A DNA stretch of 64,000 bases, taken from NCBI RefSeq assembly GCF_011927635.1, contig NZ_JAATJB010000009.1:105862-169861 (forward strand). Reading direction: 5' to 3'. Position 1 is the stretch's first letter, and the number at the start of each line of letters is the position of its first letter. The position numbers and the translations under genes were made by a program. The notes beneath the pieces were generated by a model. The model did no database searches. It was not told the origin of the DNA and was given only the letters and a program-made list of their open reading frames with translations. Shown here one piece after another: positions 17,871 to 27,367 of the stretch. This DNA comes from Sphingomonas trueperi. GTDB taxonomy: Bacteria; Pseudomonadota; Alphaproteobacteria; Sphingomonadales; Sphingomonadaceae.

Positions 17871-19724
17871 ATGCCGTTTTTGAAGAGCCCGGCTCGGTTC
17901 CTGCTCCACTATGTCACGCGGCGGCCGCTGGCCTTTGCGCTGCTTGCGCTGCTCGTCGTGGGCGGCGCCTCCAGCGCGGTGGGCGTGCAGTACGCGATGA
18001 AGCTGCTGATCGATTCAATGACGGTCGCGGCGCCGTCGCACGCGGCGGTGTACTTCGCGCTCGCCGCATTTGTCGGCCTGGTGGCGATCGAGAACGGGCT
18101 GGTCCGCGGTGCGGCGATGTTGTTGTGCAACATCACCGTGGCGAGCGGGGTGCGCATCCGGCTCGACATGTTCCACTATCTGACCGGCCATCATATCGGC
18201 TTCTTCCAGAACCAGCGCGGCGGCTCGCTGGGGCACCGCGTCGGCGCGCTGACCGGTTCGTTCCAGGCGCTCACCCACCGCATCCTGATGGAGATCACGC
18301 CCCCGCTGATCGCGTTCGGCGGCGCGCTGCTGATCTTCCTCGCGATCGACTGGCGCATGGCGGTGGCGATTACCGGCATCTTCGTGGCGGCGAGCACCGG
18401 CCTGGTCTTCCTCGGCATGCGCGGCGACAAATATCACAAGGCCTTTGCCCGCGCGGCCAGCGAGAGCGGCGGCGAGCTGGTCGACCTGGTCGGCAACATC
18501 GCCGCGATTAAGTCGTTCGGCGCGCGTCGCCGCGAGTCCGAGCGGCTCGCCGGCTTCTTCCAGACCGAGGCGGCGGCGCAGAAGCGCGGCTGGATGTTCG
18601 TCGAGCGCATCCGCGTCCTGCACGACGTGGCGCTCGTCATCCTCGTCGGCGGCGCGCTGGTCTGGGCGGTCGAGCGCTGGATCGCGGGCGGCATCACCGC
18701 GGGCGACGTCGTCGTCGTCAGCGCGATGACCTTCCGCATGCTCAACGGCTCGCGCGACCTCGCCATGGCGCTGATCGATACCAGCCAGCAGTTCAGCTAT
18801 CTCCGCGAGACGCTGGAGATCGTCGGCGCCCCCCATGCGCTGGAAGACGCGCCCGATGCCGTGCCGCTGCAGGCGACCGAGGGTGAAGTGCGGATCGAGG
18901 GCCTCACCTTCGGCCACCATCCCGGCCGCCCGGTGCTGCACGACCTTTCGCTGGAGGTGGCACCTGGCCAGAAGATCGGCATCGTCGGCCCCTCGGGCGC
19001 CGGCAAGTCGACGATCCTCCAGCTCGTCCAGCGCCTGCACGATCCGCAGGCGGGTCGAGTGCTGATCGACGGCCAGCCGATCGACCGGGTGACGCAGGAC
19101 AGCCTGCACCAGGCTGTTGCCGTGGTGCCGCAGGAAGTGCTGCTGTTCCACCGCTCGATCCTCGAGAATATCCGCTTCGCCCGCCCCGACGCGACCGATG
19201 CCGAGGTCCGGGCGGCAGCCGAGGCGGCGCATTGCGCCGGCTTCATCGCGCTGCTGCCCAAGGGCTATGACACGATCGTCGGCGAGCGCGGCACCAACCT
19301 CTCGGGCGGCCAGCGCCAGCGGATCGGCATCGCTCGGGCCTTCCTCAGCAAGGCACCGATCGTGCTGCTCGACGAGGCCACGTCGGCACTGGACACGGGT
19401 TCGGAGATCGAGGTGCAGCAGGCGCTCGACGCGCTGATGGCGCATCGGACCGTGCTCGCGGTCGCGCACCGCCTGTCGACCGTGGTCGGCTTCGACCGCG
19501 TCATCGTGGTCGAGCAGGGGCGGATCGTCGAGGATGGCGCGCCGCTGTCGCTGCTGCGCGCGGGCGGGGCCTTCCAGCGGCTGTGGGCGCTGCAGGCCGA
19601 GGGGCTCGACGCGCCGATCGAGCGCCGCGAATTCCCGCGCTTCGTCGCCGGTACCGCGCTGCGGATGTTCGGGCTCTCGCCGCGCCCGCCGCTACGGCTG
19701 GTCGAGCGGCAGGCGGCCGGATGA
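17871..19724 (+). CDS. ABC exporter, fused permease-ATPase
   Basis: A 617-aa half-transporter of the MsbA/multidrug-exporter type. The transmembrane domain has six helices within about residues 15-310. The nucleotide-binding domain covers about 345-570, with Walker A GPSGAGKST (Lys at about 379), signature LSGGQRQRIGIARAF, Walker B IVLLDEATSAL and H-loop VAHRLSTV. About 45 extra residues follow the ATPase domain (ERREFPRFVAGTALRMFG). I chose ATG 17871 because AAGGGG lies just upstream; an ATG at 17775 is open but unsupported. It probably works as a homodimer exporting a lipid or hydrophobic compound. Substrate unknown; it is not obviously part of the glycan block. Confidence 0.9.
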   Translation: MPFLKSPARFLLHYVTRRPLAFALLALLVVGGASSAVGVQYAMKLLIDSMTVAAPSHAAVYFALAAFVGLVAIENGLVRGAAMLLCNITVASGVRIRLDMFHYLTGHHIGFFQNQRGGSLGHRVGALTGSFQALTHRILMEITPPLIAFGGALLIFLAIDWRMAVAITGIFVAASTGLVFLGMRGDKYHKAFARAASESGGELVDLVGNIAAIKSFGARRRESERLAGFFQTEAAAQKRGWMFVERIRVLHDVALVILVGGALVWAVERWIAGGITAGDVVVVSAMTFRMLNGSRDLAMALIDTSQQFSYLRETLEIVGAPHALEDAPDAVPLQATEGEVRIEGLTFGHHPGRPVLHDLSLEVAPGQKIGIVGPSGAGKSTILQLVQRLHDPQAGRVLIDGQPIDRVTQDSLHQAVAVVPQEVLLFHRSILENIRFARPDATDAEVRAAAEAAHCAGFIALLPKGYDTIVGERGTNLSGGQRQRIGIARAFLSKAPIVLLDEATSALDTGSEIEVQQALDALMAHRTVLAVAHRLSTVVGFDRVIVVEQGRIVEDGAPLSLLRAGGAFQRLWALQAEGLDAPIERREFPRFVAGTALRMFGLSPRPPLRLVERQAAG

Positions 19725-19842
19725 TCTCCGATGGTTGCAAACTTGGTACGTTGCATAACTGTTATTGACTGAAACAATCTGTCATGCGACCTTTGCCTTG
19801 CATCGGGACGTGTAACGATCCCGAGCCAGGGGAGAGGTACGC

Positions 19843-22239
19843 ATGGCAGGTTTTTCGACGCGCATTCGCGTGCGCATCACGTGCGGCTTGGCGGCATTGG
19901 CCGCCGCAGGGGCGGGCGGCGTACCTGCCGCCTGGGCACAGACCGAACAGCCCGAGGCTAGCATCAGCGATGCGGTGACGCAGGAGATCGTGGTCACCGC
20001 GCGGCGTCGCGCCGAGAGCCTGCAGGACACGCCCGTCGCGATCACCGCGCTCAGCGCCGAGATGCTCGCCGCGCGGCAGATCCAGCAGACCCAGGATCTC
20101 GAGCGCGTTACCCCCAGCCTCCAGTTCAAGCCCGCCGGGCAGCTTTCGGGCAACAGCGCCTCGGCGGTAGTGTTCATCCGCGGCGTCGGCCAGGTCGACC
20201 CTACCGCGGCGGTCGATCCCGGCGTCGGCATCTATCTCGACGAAGTCTATCTCGGCCGTGCGGTGGGCGGCGCGATCGACTTCGGCGACATCGACGGGGT
20301 CGAGGTGCTGCGCGGGCCGCAGGGCACGCTGTTCGGCCGCAACACGATCGGCGGCGCGATCCTCGTGCGCACCAAGCAGCCCGAACTCGGCGTATGGGGC
20401 GGCCGCGCCCGCGCCCGGGTGGGCGAGTACAACCTCCGCGAAGGCTTTGCCGCGCTCAACATCCCGCTGGCCAGCACGCTCGCCGCGCGCGTCTCCGGTG
20501 GGTATCGCAAGCGCGACGGCTATGTGATCCGCGCGGTCGACGGGCTCGATCTCGGCAACGAGGACGGCTATTCGTTCAACGGCGCGCTCAAATGGCAGCC
20601 CTCGTCCGATTTCGACCTGTACCTCCGCGGCGACTATTCGAAGCGGAAGGAGCATGGCGCGCCGTTCGTCTTCGCCGGGATCAACGAGCAGGCGCCGGTC
20701 GCGGCGATCGCCAGCGTCGGGGCAGGATGCCCAGGGGCGACCATTCCCTATGCACCGCTCACTGCCGGCGACCCGCGCTTCGGGGCGCCCAACGTGCCGA
20801 TGATCGCCGACCCGCGCTGCGCCAACGACCTCCAGGCCAAGGGCCCGTTCGTCAACGGCGGCACCGCGCCGGTGCTGAGCAATTCGGAGGTCTGGGGCTT
20901 CGGCGCTACCGCCAATATCCGCCTGTCGCAGGTGGCTGCGGTGAAGCTGATCTCGGCCTATCGCAACACCAGCTCGCGCGGCATCCGCGACGGCGACAAC
21001 ACGCCGCTGACCCTGATCACCACCGATGTCGGCGCCGAATCCGGTCAGTTCAGCCAGGAAGTCCAGCTCCAGCTCGACTGGGGCAAGGTCAGCGCGATCC
21101 TCGGCGGCTATTATTTCAACGAAGTCACCGACGAGCGGGCGACGGTGTTCCTGGCCTATCCGCCATCCCCCCCGGTGATCCGCTCGATCCTGGCGGGCGG
21201 CCCCGGTTCGCGCGATCTCCAGGTCTCGCGGCTCAAGACGGACTCGCTGGCCGGCTTCGGCGAGATCAGCGTGAAGCCGGCGGCGGGCCTCGAGCTCACC
21301 GGCGGCCTGCGCTACACCACCGATCGCAAGACCTTCCTCGGCACGGTGTTCAACCTGTTCCCGTCGAGCCAGCCCGACCCCAATCCGCTGCCGACCAAGG
21401 CCGTGCCGGAGGGCGGACCGCTGTTCCTCTACCACCGGCCCTTCGCCAAGTCCTTCTCGGCGCTCACCGGATCGGCGAGCGTGCAATATCGCTGGAACAA
21501 CGCGATCAGCACCTATGCTTCCTATGCGCGCAGCTTCAAGTCGGGCGGGTTCAACACGCGCTACAATGCCGCGCCCGCCGGCAATGTGCCGGTGCCGTTC
21601 GACGAGGAGGACGTCACCAGCTATGAGGTCGGCATCAAGACCAATATCGGCCGGCTGCGCTTCAACCTCGCCGCGTTCCAGGCCGATTACGACAATATCC
21701 AGCTGATCTTCCGCCAGGGCGTGGTGCCGCTGCTGTTCAACGCCGGCAAGGCGCGGATCCGCGGCGTCGAGGCCGAGGCCAATTTGCGCACCGCCTTCGG
21801 GCTCAACATCGACGGCGGAGTCAGCGTGCTCGACGACAAGATCCGCAGCATCACCCCGGTGCCGGGCGCGACCGCGACGGTGACGCCCAACGACGACCTG
21901 CCGCTCACCCCCTCGCTCCAGGCCAATCTCGCGCTCGGCTACGACATCGCGCTGGGCAACGGCATGACGCTCACTCCGCGGGTCGACGGCAGCTACACCT
22001 CCAAGATCACCTTCATCACCGGCAGCATCCCGCTGATCGAGGAGAACGGCTATTTCGTCGGCAACGGATCGGTGACGCTGAAGTTCAACGATCGCTACGA
22101 GGTCAGCGCTGGGGTGAACAACCTCCTCGATTCCCGCTACCTCATCCAGGGCAACGCCTCGCTCGCGACGCTCGGCTATGCCGAGCGGATGTATGCCCGC
22201 CCGCGCAACTGGTATCTGCAGCTCTCGGGTCGCTTCTGA
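19843..22239 (+). CDS. TonB-dependent outer-membrane receptor
   Basis: A 798-aa outer-membrane receptor that takes up ligands using TonB-ExbBD energy. A signal peptide ends near AAWAQ. The TonB-box/plug start is QEIVVTARRRAESLQDTPVAITALS, and the plug contains VFIRGVGQVD and the hallmark GVEVLRGPQGTLFGRNTIGGAI. The beta-barrel follows and ends with LQLSGRF, whose terminal Phe is the outer-membrane insertion signal. ATG 19843 is preceded by GGGGAGAGG. Upstream, TTGCA recurs at 19735 and 19751. The downstream convergent MarR gene is a possible regulator. Receptors of this type serve for siderophores or plant compounds; the ligand is not known. Confidence 0.92.
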   Translation: MAGFSTRIRVRITCGLAALAAAGAGGVPAAWAQTEQPEASISDAVTQEIVVTARRRAESLQDTPVAITALSAEMLAARQIQQTQDLERVTPSLQFKPAGQLSGNSASAVVFIRGVGQVDPTAAVDPGVGIYLDEVYLGRAVGGAIDFGDIDGVEVLRGPQGTLFGRNTIGGAILVRTKQPELGVWGGRARARVGEYNLREGFAALNIPLASTLAARVSGGYRKRDGYVIRAVDGLDLGNEDGYSFNGALKWQPSSDFDLYLRGDYSKRKEHGAPFVFAGINEQAPVAAIASVGAGCPGATIPYAPLTAGDPRFGAPNVPMIADPRCANDLQAKGPFVNGGTAPVLSNSEVWGFGATANIRLSQVAAVKLISAYRNTSSRGIRDGDNTPLTLITTDVGAESGQFSQEVQLQLDWGKVSAILGGYYFNEVTDERATVFLAYPPSPPVIRSILAGGPGSRDLQVSRLKTDSLAGFGEISVKPAAGLELTGGLRYTTDRKTFLGTVFNLFPSSQPDPNPLPTKAVPEGGPLFLYHRPFAKSFSALTGSASVQYRWNNAISTYASYARSFKSGGFNTRYNAAPAGNVPVPFDEEDVTSYEVGIKTNIGRLRFNLAAFQADYDNIQLIFRQGVVPLLFNAGKARIRGVEAEANLRTAFGLNIDGGVSVLDDKIRSITPVPGATATVTPNDDLPLTPSLQANLALGYDIALGNGMTLTPRVDGSYTSKITFITGSIPLIEENGYFVGNGSVTLKFNDRYEVSAGVNNLLDSRYLIQGNASLATLGYAERMYARPRNWYLQLSGRF

Positions 22240-22242
22240 GAG

Positions 22243-22272
22243 GCAGCCGGCGCGCTTCGGCGTGCCGGCTGC
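22243..22272. terminator. Shared convergent hairpin between TonB receptor and MarR gene
   Basis: Inverted repeat GCAGCCGGC (22243-22251) with GCCGGCTGC (22264-22272), loop of 12 bases, filling the 39-bp gap between two convergent stop codons. A GC-rich stem with no long T tract; probably a bidirectional transcript end. Confidence 0.5.
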
Positions 22273-22278
22273 ACTCCG

Positions 22279-22746
22279 TTAAGCGTCGCCATTCTCGTCG
22301 CCGTCGCCCGCCGGGCTGCGGCGCTCGATCCGGCCGAGCAGGTCGAGCAGCAGCGCGCGCTCGGCCATGCTCAGCTCGTCGAGCATCCGGTTCTCATGCG
22401 CCTCGATCCGCGCCATCGCATCCGCCAGCGCGGCGATGCCGGCCTTGGTGACGGTCAGCGAGAAGGCGCGGCGATCGCTCACGTCCACCACGCGATCGAT
22501 CAGCCCCTTTTCGACGAGATCGTTGATCAGCGCGACCATGTTGGCGCGCTTGATACCCAGCATGCGGCCGGCCGCGCCCTGGTTGATCCCAGGATTGGCC
22601 TGCACGATGGCGAGAACCGCCAGCGGCACCTGGCGAAGCCCGGTGCCCTCCATCGCTGCGGTAAAATCCGCAGAAAAGGCGCTTAGCGCCCGCCGTAAAT
22701 GATAGCCCACCAACGGCGCCAGCGCGCCCAGCATTTCCCCTGACAT
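22279..22746 (-). CDS. MarR-family transcriptional regulator
   Basis: A 155-aa winged-helix repressor of the MarR family. The helix-turn-helix is at about 55-85 (NQGAAGRMLGIKRANMVALINDLVEKGLIDR), followed by the wing with the family signature DVSDRRAFSLTVTKAG. Dimerisation helices lie at both ends. I chose ATG 22746 (MSGEMLGAL), which gives normal MarR length; an ATG at 22734 is possible and the frame is open further upstream. MarR proteins usually respond to small phenolic or hydrophobic ligands and regulate neighbouring genes. Candidate targets are itself and the convergent TonB receptor or ABC exporter; no operator could be matched with confidence. Confidence 0.88.
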   Translation of the reverse strand: MSGEMLGALAPLVGYHLRRALSAFSADFTAAMEGTGLRQVPLAVLAIVQANPGINQGAAGRMLGIKRANMVALINDLVEKGLIDRVVDVSDRRAFSLTVTKAGIAALADAMARIEAHENRMLDELSMAERALLLDLLGRIERRSPAGDGDENGDA

Positions 22747-22796
22747 GGCAAGGGGAAAGCCATGTTTCGCGCGCGGGGTCAATTGGCTGTCGCCGT

Positions 22797-23175
22797 TCAG
22801 AACTCGACAAGGCCGAGGGCGAAGCTGCTTCGATACTGGATCGCGCCGCGCTGATCCGCCGCCAGGGCCATGCCCGGATACACCGGGTCGCCCGGCCCAA
22901 GCTTCGCATAGCTGCCCGACCGCAGCGTGTAGAGCGGCGCGCCCGCCAGTCGGTAGCGGCAAATCGGATCCTCGCGTAGCATGGCCGCGCCTTGGGGCAG
23001 GCGTCGTATCGAGGGGGACAGCTTGTCCTCCGTCACCTCGACGAAGCGCGGACGGGCGAGCCAGGCGTCGCCGCCGTCCTGCAGCTGGGTGCCGTAGCTG
23101 ATCTGCGCGGCCAGCAGCGCGGCACGGTGCCGGTGACGACGATATCGTCTTCCGGAGCAGTTGCTGGGCGCGTCG
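22797..23175 (-). pseudogene. 5'-truncated, frameshifted remnant of a small secreted protein
   Basis: On the minus strand one frame encodes TAPEDDIVVTGTV, the typical start of a mature sphingomonad secreted or outer-membrane protein. The next frame continues, without a start codon, through SYGTQLQDGGDAWLARPRF, VTEDKLSP, REDPICRYRLAGAPLYTL and DQRGAIQYRSSFALGLVEF to a stop at 22797. The two frames meet near 23125-23140. The 5' end runs into the gltA terminator, so no signal peptide is left. The only start in the second frame is GTG 23036 (79 aa) with a weak ribosome site. I read it as a decaying gene; a functional 79-aa protein from 23036 is the alternative. Confidence 0.45.
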
Positions 23176-23187
23176 ACGCGCCCAAAA

Positions 23188-23224
23188 GAAAAACGGCGCC
23201 CCGCGAAGTGCGGAACGCCGTTTT
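23188..23224 (-). terminator. Rho-independent terminator of gltA
   Basis: On the minus strand, AAAACGGCG (complement of 23216-23224) pairs with CGCCGTTTT (complement of 23190-23198), with an inner CCGC/GCGG stem. The 3' arm runs into TTTTTCTTTT, a classical terminator. A second perfect 18-bp palindrome, GGGCGCGTCGACGCGCCC (23166-23183), lies just beyond it and may reinforce transcript end formation. Confidence 0.85.
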
Positions 23225-23262
23225 CTTCAAGCCTGACCCGAGGCGAACCCCGGGAACTGCGC

Positions 23263-24546
23263 TCAGCGCTGGCTGACGGGCACGTAGTCGCGCTGCGTCG
23301 GGCCGGTGTAGAGCTGGCGCGGACGGCCGATCTTCTGCTCGGGGTCCGAGATCATCTCGTTCCACTGTGCCACCCAGCCGACGGTGCGGGCCAGGGCGAA
23401 CAGCGCGGTGAACATCGTAGTCGGGAAGCCGATCGCCGACAGGATCACGCCCGAATAGAAGTCGACGTTCGGGAACAGCTTCTTCTCGACGAAATAGTCG
23501 TCCTTGAGCGCCATTTCCTCGAGCTGCAGCGCGACCTCGAACACGGGGTCCGAAACGTTGAGCGCGGCGAACACTTCGCGGACGGTCTTCTGCATGACCG
23601 TAGCGCGCGGATCGTAGTTCTTGTACACGCGGTGGCCGAAGCCCATCAGGCGGAACGGATCGTTCTTGTCCTTCGCGCGGGCGATGAACTCGGGGATGCG
23701 CTCCGGACGGCCGATCTCGTGCAGCATATTGAGCGCGGCTTCGTTCGCGCCGCCATGCGCCGGGCCCCACAGGCAGGCGATGCCGGCCGCGATGCAGGCG
23801 AACGGATTGGCGCCCGACGAACCGGCGAGGCGCACGGTCGAGGTCGAGGCGTTCTGCTCGTGATCGGCGTGGAGGATGAAGATGCGGTCGAGCGCCTTCT
23901 CCACCACCGGGTTCACTTCATACTCCTCGGCCGGAACGCCGAAGGTCATGCGCAGGAAGTTGCCGGTGTAGCTCAGGTCGTTCTTCGGATAGAGGAACGG
24001 CTGGCCGACGCTGTACTTGTACGCCATCGCCGCGATCGTCGGCATCTTGGCGATCAGGCGGTGCGACGCGATCATGCGCTGCGTCGGATCGGTGATGTCG
24101 GTCGAGTCGTGGTAGAAGGCCGACAGCGCGCCGACGACGCCGCACATCACCGCCATCGGGTGCGCGTCGCGACGGAAGCCGCGATAGAAGGTCGCCAGCT
24201 GCTCGTGCAGCATGGTGTGGCGGGTGATTGTGTTTTCGAACTTGGTCAGTTCGTCCTGCGTCGGCAGCTCGCCGTTGAGCAGCAGGTACGAGACTTCCAT
24301 GAAGCTCGAATTCTCGGCCAGCTGGCCGATCGGATAGCCGCGGTGGAGCAGCACGCCCTGGTCGCCATCGATGAAGGTCAGGCCCGACTCGCAGCTCGCG
24401 GTCGAGGTGAAACCCGGATCGTAGGTGAAGGCGCCGGTCTGCGCATAGAGCTTGCGGATATCGACGACGTCCGGGCCGGTGCTGCCCTTGAGGACGGGAT
24501 ATTCGACGTCTTTCCCCGCAACGTGCAGTTTGGCGGTATCGCTCAT
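23263..24546 (-). CDS. gltA: Citrate synthase
   Basis: Condenses acetyl-CoA and oxaloacetate to citrate, the entry step of the TCA cycle. The 427-aa product has the normal length for the hexameric type II enzyme of Gram-negative bacteria. Catalytic segments are visible: [14 protein letters not shown] and [14 protein letters not shown] with active-site His residues, and the Asp-containing [11 protein letters not shown]. The start [21 protein letters not shown] and end RDYVPVSQR are typical. ATG 24546 follows GGAAAGGACG. A strong terminator follows the stop. The sequence just upstream (24574-24890) is a relic of gltX, the gene commonly found here in relatives. Confidence 0.97.
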   Translation of the reverse strand: MSDTAKLHVAGKDVEYPVLKGSTGPDVVDIRKLYAQTGAFTYDPGFTSTASCESGLTFIDGDQGVLLHRGYPIGQLAENSSFMEVSYLLLNGELPTQDELTKFENTITRHTMLHEQLATFYRGFRRDAHPMAVMCGVVGALSAFYHDSTDITDPTQRMIASHRLIAKMPTIAAMAYKYSVGQPFLYPKNDLSYTGNFLRMTFGVPAEEYEVNPVVEKALDRIFILHADHEQNASTSTVRLAGSSGANPFACIAAGIACLWGPAHGGANEAALNMLHEIGRPERIPEFIARAKDKNDPFRLMGFGHRVYKNYDPRATVMQKTVREVFAALNVSDPVFEVALQLEEMALKDDYFVEKKLFPNVDFYSGVILSAIGFPTTMFTALFALARTVGWVAQWNEMISDPEQKIGRPRQLYTGPTQRDYVPVSQR

Positions 24547-24573
24547 GTAGTCGTCCTTTCCTTCGACCCGTTT

Positions 24574-24890
24574 TCACGCGGGCGTACGCATCTGATCTGC
24601 GAAGCGGGGAAGGGTCCCCTCGGTTCCCGGCGTCGCCTGGGCGCCGTGGATAGCCGGAGAAGGTCGGCGGCCGGTTAACGCCGCACGTTGCGGCTGCGCC
24701 CTGTCGCCGGGCTTCCCGCCCGCTTCGTCCGCGACGGTGCGTACCGCCGCTTCGAGCGCCTCCGTATCCCACGTTACCAATCCGTCAAGCGCGGGATGCA
24801 ACCGAGGAGCGCGGGGGCGCGGTTCGCCCTCTAGCAGAGCGCCTGCCGCTTCGTCCAATGTACGTGGGCGCATGCGAAAAAGAAGGGCTG
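24574..24890 (-). pseudogene. gltX: Decayed C-terminal remnant of glutamyl-tRNA synthetase (gltX)
   Basis: The minus strand keeps an open frame matching the anticodon-binding end of bacterial GluRS in order. It has LLFRMRPRTLDEAAGALLEG (family: FLFRxRPLALDEKAAALL), then TWDTEALEAAVRTVADEAG (family: W..ALEAAVRAVAEAxG). RAQPQRAALTGRRPSPAI follows (family: AQPLRAALTGRTxSPGIFD), ending in LPRFADQMRTPA at a stop in the expected place. The catalytic domain with HIGH and KMSKS motifs, and most of the protein, are missing, and conserved positions are degraded. No sensible start exists, although an ATG at 24873 opens 99 codons. It lies 27 bp upstream of gltA. A functional GluRS must be encoded elsewhere. 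Confidence 0.75.
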
Positions 24891-25288
24891 GAGGGCGCGC
24901 GCCACACGTTGGAAAATCCGAACGAAACCCCGATGTGCGCGTATGCTGCGGTGCAAATTATCGACGCCGAGTCGGTGTTGGCCGGCGCCAATATCCTCGC
25001 CTTGTGCGCGACGCGATGCCGGACATTCGTCGGTTAGCGCAAGAAAACCGCAGCGGTTCTCTTCTTATGTCGATTTGTGCCCATCCGGTGGATTGCTGCA
25101 GAGGTCCTGCGCGGCGCCGGGATTTGGCTGCGCGGTGCGCTGCTTTCTTCTGTTGCGCGGCTGTGCGCATGCCCGCAGTCTTTCGCGCCATGGTCAGTCC
25201 CGCCGCTGCGACCCCCATCCCGGGGGTGTCGAGCCTTCCCTTGGGGGGCTGGTGGCGATTCCCCCAGGGACCTGCCGGCATATGGGGG
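24891..25288. other. Gene-free region between the gltX relic and comEC
   Basis: About 400 bp with no convincing coding sequence on either strand; frames here have irregular third-position GC and no good start sites. It probably holds the comEC promoter, though no clear -35/-10 pair could be picked, and may be the eroded remainder of the missing gltX 5' part. Homology to GluRS is not visible upstream of about 24890. Confidence 0.5.
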
Positions 25289-27367
25289 ATGGTCGAACGA
25301 TGGCTGGAGGCAGAGCGGGGCCAGTTGCCGCTCTGGTTGCCGGTCGCCTTCGGGGCCGGGATCAGCGGTTGGTTCCTGTTGGCCGGGCCACGGCAATGGA
25401 TCGGCTTCGTCTTAACCGCGCTGGGGGTGGCGGCTCTCGGCGCCGTGCTTCCCGGGCGGAGCGGGCGGGCGTTGCTGGTGGGCGGGCTGCTGGTGGCCGC
25501 GGGCTGCGGGGCGATCTGGTGGCGGGCCGAGCATTGCGCCGCGCCGGTGCTGGCGCGGCCGCAGGTGGCGCGCTTCGACGCCGCCGTGCTGCGCGTCGAG
25601 TCGCGTCCGGCGCGCGGGCTGGTGCGGCTGGTGCTCGCGCCGGTGCGCCGCGCCGACCTGCCGCCACGACTGCGGGTGAATGTCGACGCGGCGGCGGTGC
25701 CACCCGGACTTGTGCCGGGCGCGCTGGTGGCGTTGCGGGCGCGGCTGGTCCCGCCGCCGGGGCCATCGGTGCCCGGCGCCTATGATTTCCGCCGGGTCGC
25801 CTGGTTCGACGGGATCGGCGCCACCGGCAAGACGCTCGACCCGGTGACGCTGCTCCACGCGCCGCCCCGGGCCGGACGGGATCTGCGCGCCGCCTTGTCC
25901 GCGCATATCGAGTCGCGGCTGCCGGGGAGTGCCGGCGGCATCGCCAGCGCGCTCGCCACCGGCGACGAAGGCGCGATCTCCGACGACGACAGCGAGGCGA
26001 TGCGACGCGCCGGCCTCGCGCATCTGCTGTCGGTCAGCGGCCTCCACGTTACCGCCGTCACTGGCGCGGCGATGCTCGTGGTTTTGCGGCTGCTCGCGCT
26101 GAGCCCGTGGCTGGCGCTGCGCGTGCGGCTGCCGCTGGTGGCAGCGGGGGCGGGGGCGCTGGCGGCGATCGGTTATACCTGGCTGACCGGCGGGCAAGTG
26201 CCGACGATCCGGTCCTGCGTCGCCGCGCTGCTGGTGCTGGTGGCGCTGCGCCTTGGGCGCGAGGCGTTGACGCTGCGACTGGTCGCCGCCGGGGCGATGG
26301 TGGTGCTCCTGCTGTGGCCGGAGTCGGTGGCGGGCCCGAGCTTCCAGCTGAGCTTCACCGCGGTCGCCGCCATCGTCGCGCTGCACGAGAGCCCGCACAT
26401 GCGCCGCTGGTTCGAGGCGCGCGAAGAGGGGCTGGCGCGACGGATCGCGCGCGGGGCGGGATCGCTGCTGCTCACCGGCATCCTGGTCGAGCTGGCGCTG
26501 ATGCCGATCGGGCTGTTCCATTTCCACAAGGGCGGCATCTACGGCGCGGTCGCCAACATCGCCGCGATCCCGCTCACCACCTTCGTGGTGATGCCGCTCG
26601 AGGCGCTGGCGTTGCTGGGCGACCTGATCGGGGTGGGCGCGCCCTTCTGGTGGCTGACCGGCCAGGCCATGGCGCTGCTGCTGTGGATCGCGCACAGCGT
26701 GGCGAGTGCGCCCGGATCGGTTGCGGTGCTGCCGGTGATGCCGGCGGGGGCCTTCGCGTACATGGTGCTCGGCGGACTGTGGCTCGGCCTGTGGCGGACG
26801 CGGGTGCGGATCGCGGGGCTCGTTCCGCTGCTCGTGGGGGCGCTGTGGGCGCTGGCGACGCCCGGCCCGGACCTGCTGGTTACCGGCGACGGGCGCCACG
26901 TCGCGCTGCGCATGGCGGACGGCAGTCTCGCGCTGCTGCGCGACCGCGCGGGCGACTTCACCCGCCAGGTGCTCGGCGAGAATGGCGGGGTCGAGGCCGA
27001 TGCGCTGGCGGCGCTCGCCGAGCGGCCCGATGCGCGGTGCAGCCGCGATCTGTGTGTCGCGGAGGTTGCGCAGGGCGGACGGCGCTGGCGCGTCGCAGCC
27101 ACGCGCAGCGTCTATCCGGTGGCGTGGCGCGAACTGGTCGCGGTCTGCGCGTCGAGCGACATCGTGGTGAGCGAACGGCGGCTGCCGCGCGCCTGCCATC
27201 CGCGCTGGCTGCGGCTCGATCGGCAGGCGCTCGACTCTACCGGCGGGGTCGCGGTGACCTTTGCGGGCGGGACGGTCCGCACCGTCGCCACGACCGCGCG
27301 CCAGCCATGGCTTGACCCGCCCACCGTCCAGCCCCCATTCAGCGGCGCGAAGGGAGATCGACGATGA
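25289..27367 (+). CDS. comEC: ComEC/Rec2-family DNA-uptake channel protein
   Basis: ComEC forms the inner-membrane channel for single-stranded DNA during natural transformation. From ATG 25289 (MVERWLEAERGQLPLW) the product is 692 aa. The N-terminal OB-like soluble part covers about 80-190 and starts after two to three hydrophobic segments. The competence domain at about 210-510 contains GDEGAISDDDSEAMRRAGLAHLLSVSGLHV, the family hallmark, and several helices. The C-terminal soluble part at about 540-680 is a degenerate DUF4131/metallo-lactamase-like remnant without HxHxDH. Earlier in-frame starts such as ATG 25190 are possible. Its stop overlaps the start of the beta-lactamase gene. Confidence 0.9.
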   Translation: MVERWLEAERGQLPLWLPVAFGAGISGWFLLAGPRQWIGFVLTALGVAALGAVLPGRSGRALLVGGLLVAAGCGAIWWRAEHCAAPVLARPQVARFDAAVLRVESRPARGLVRLVLAPVRRADLPPRLRVNVDAAAVPPGLVPGALVALRARLVPPPGPSVPGAYDFRRVAWFDGIGATGKTLDPVTLLHAPPRAGRDLRAALSAHIESRLPGSAGGIASALATGDEGAISDDDSEAMRRAGLAHLLSVSGLHVTAVTGAAMLVVLRLLALSPWLALRVRLPLVAAGAGALAAIGYTWLTGGQVPTIRSCVAALLVLVALRLGREALTLRLVAAGAMVVLLLWPESVAGPSFQLSFTAVAAIVALHESPHMRRWFEAREEGLARRIARGAGSLLLTGILVELALMPIGLFHFHKGGIYGAVANIAAIPLTTFVVMPLEALALLGDLIGVGAPFWWLTGQAMALLLWIAHSVASAPGSVAVLPVMPAGAFAYMVLGGLWLGLWRTRVRIAGLVPLLVGALWALATPGPDLLVTGDGRHVALRMADGSLALLRDRAGDFTRQVLGENGGVEADALAALAERPDARCSRDLCVAEVAQGGRRWRVAATRSVYPVAWRELVAVCASSDIVVSERRLPRACHPRWLRLDRQALDSTGGVAVTFAGGTVRTVATTARQPWLDPPTVQPPFSGAKGDRR

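Noticed and set aside
24737..25288. N-terminal extension of comEC through the gltX relic region
   Set aside because: The extension does not resemble ComEC N-termini, and the opposite strand there carries the GluRS relic. The start was placed at 25289, with 25190 as the only reasonable alternative.
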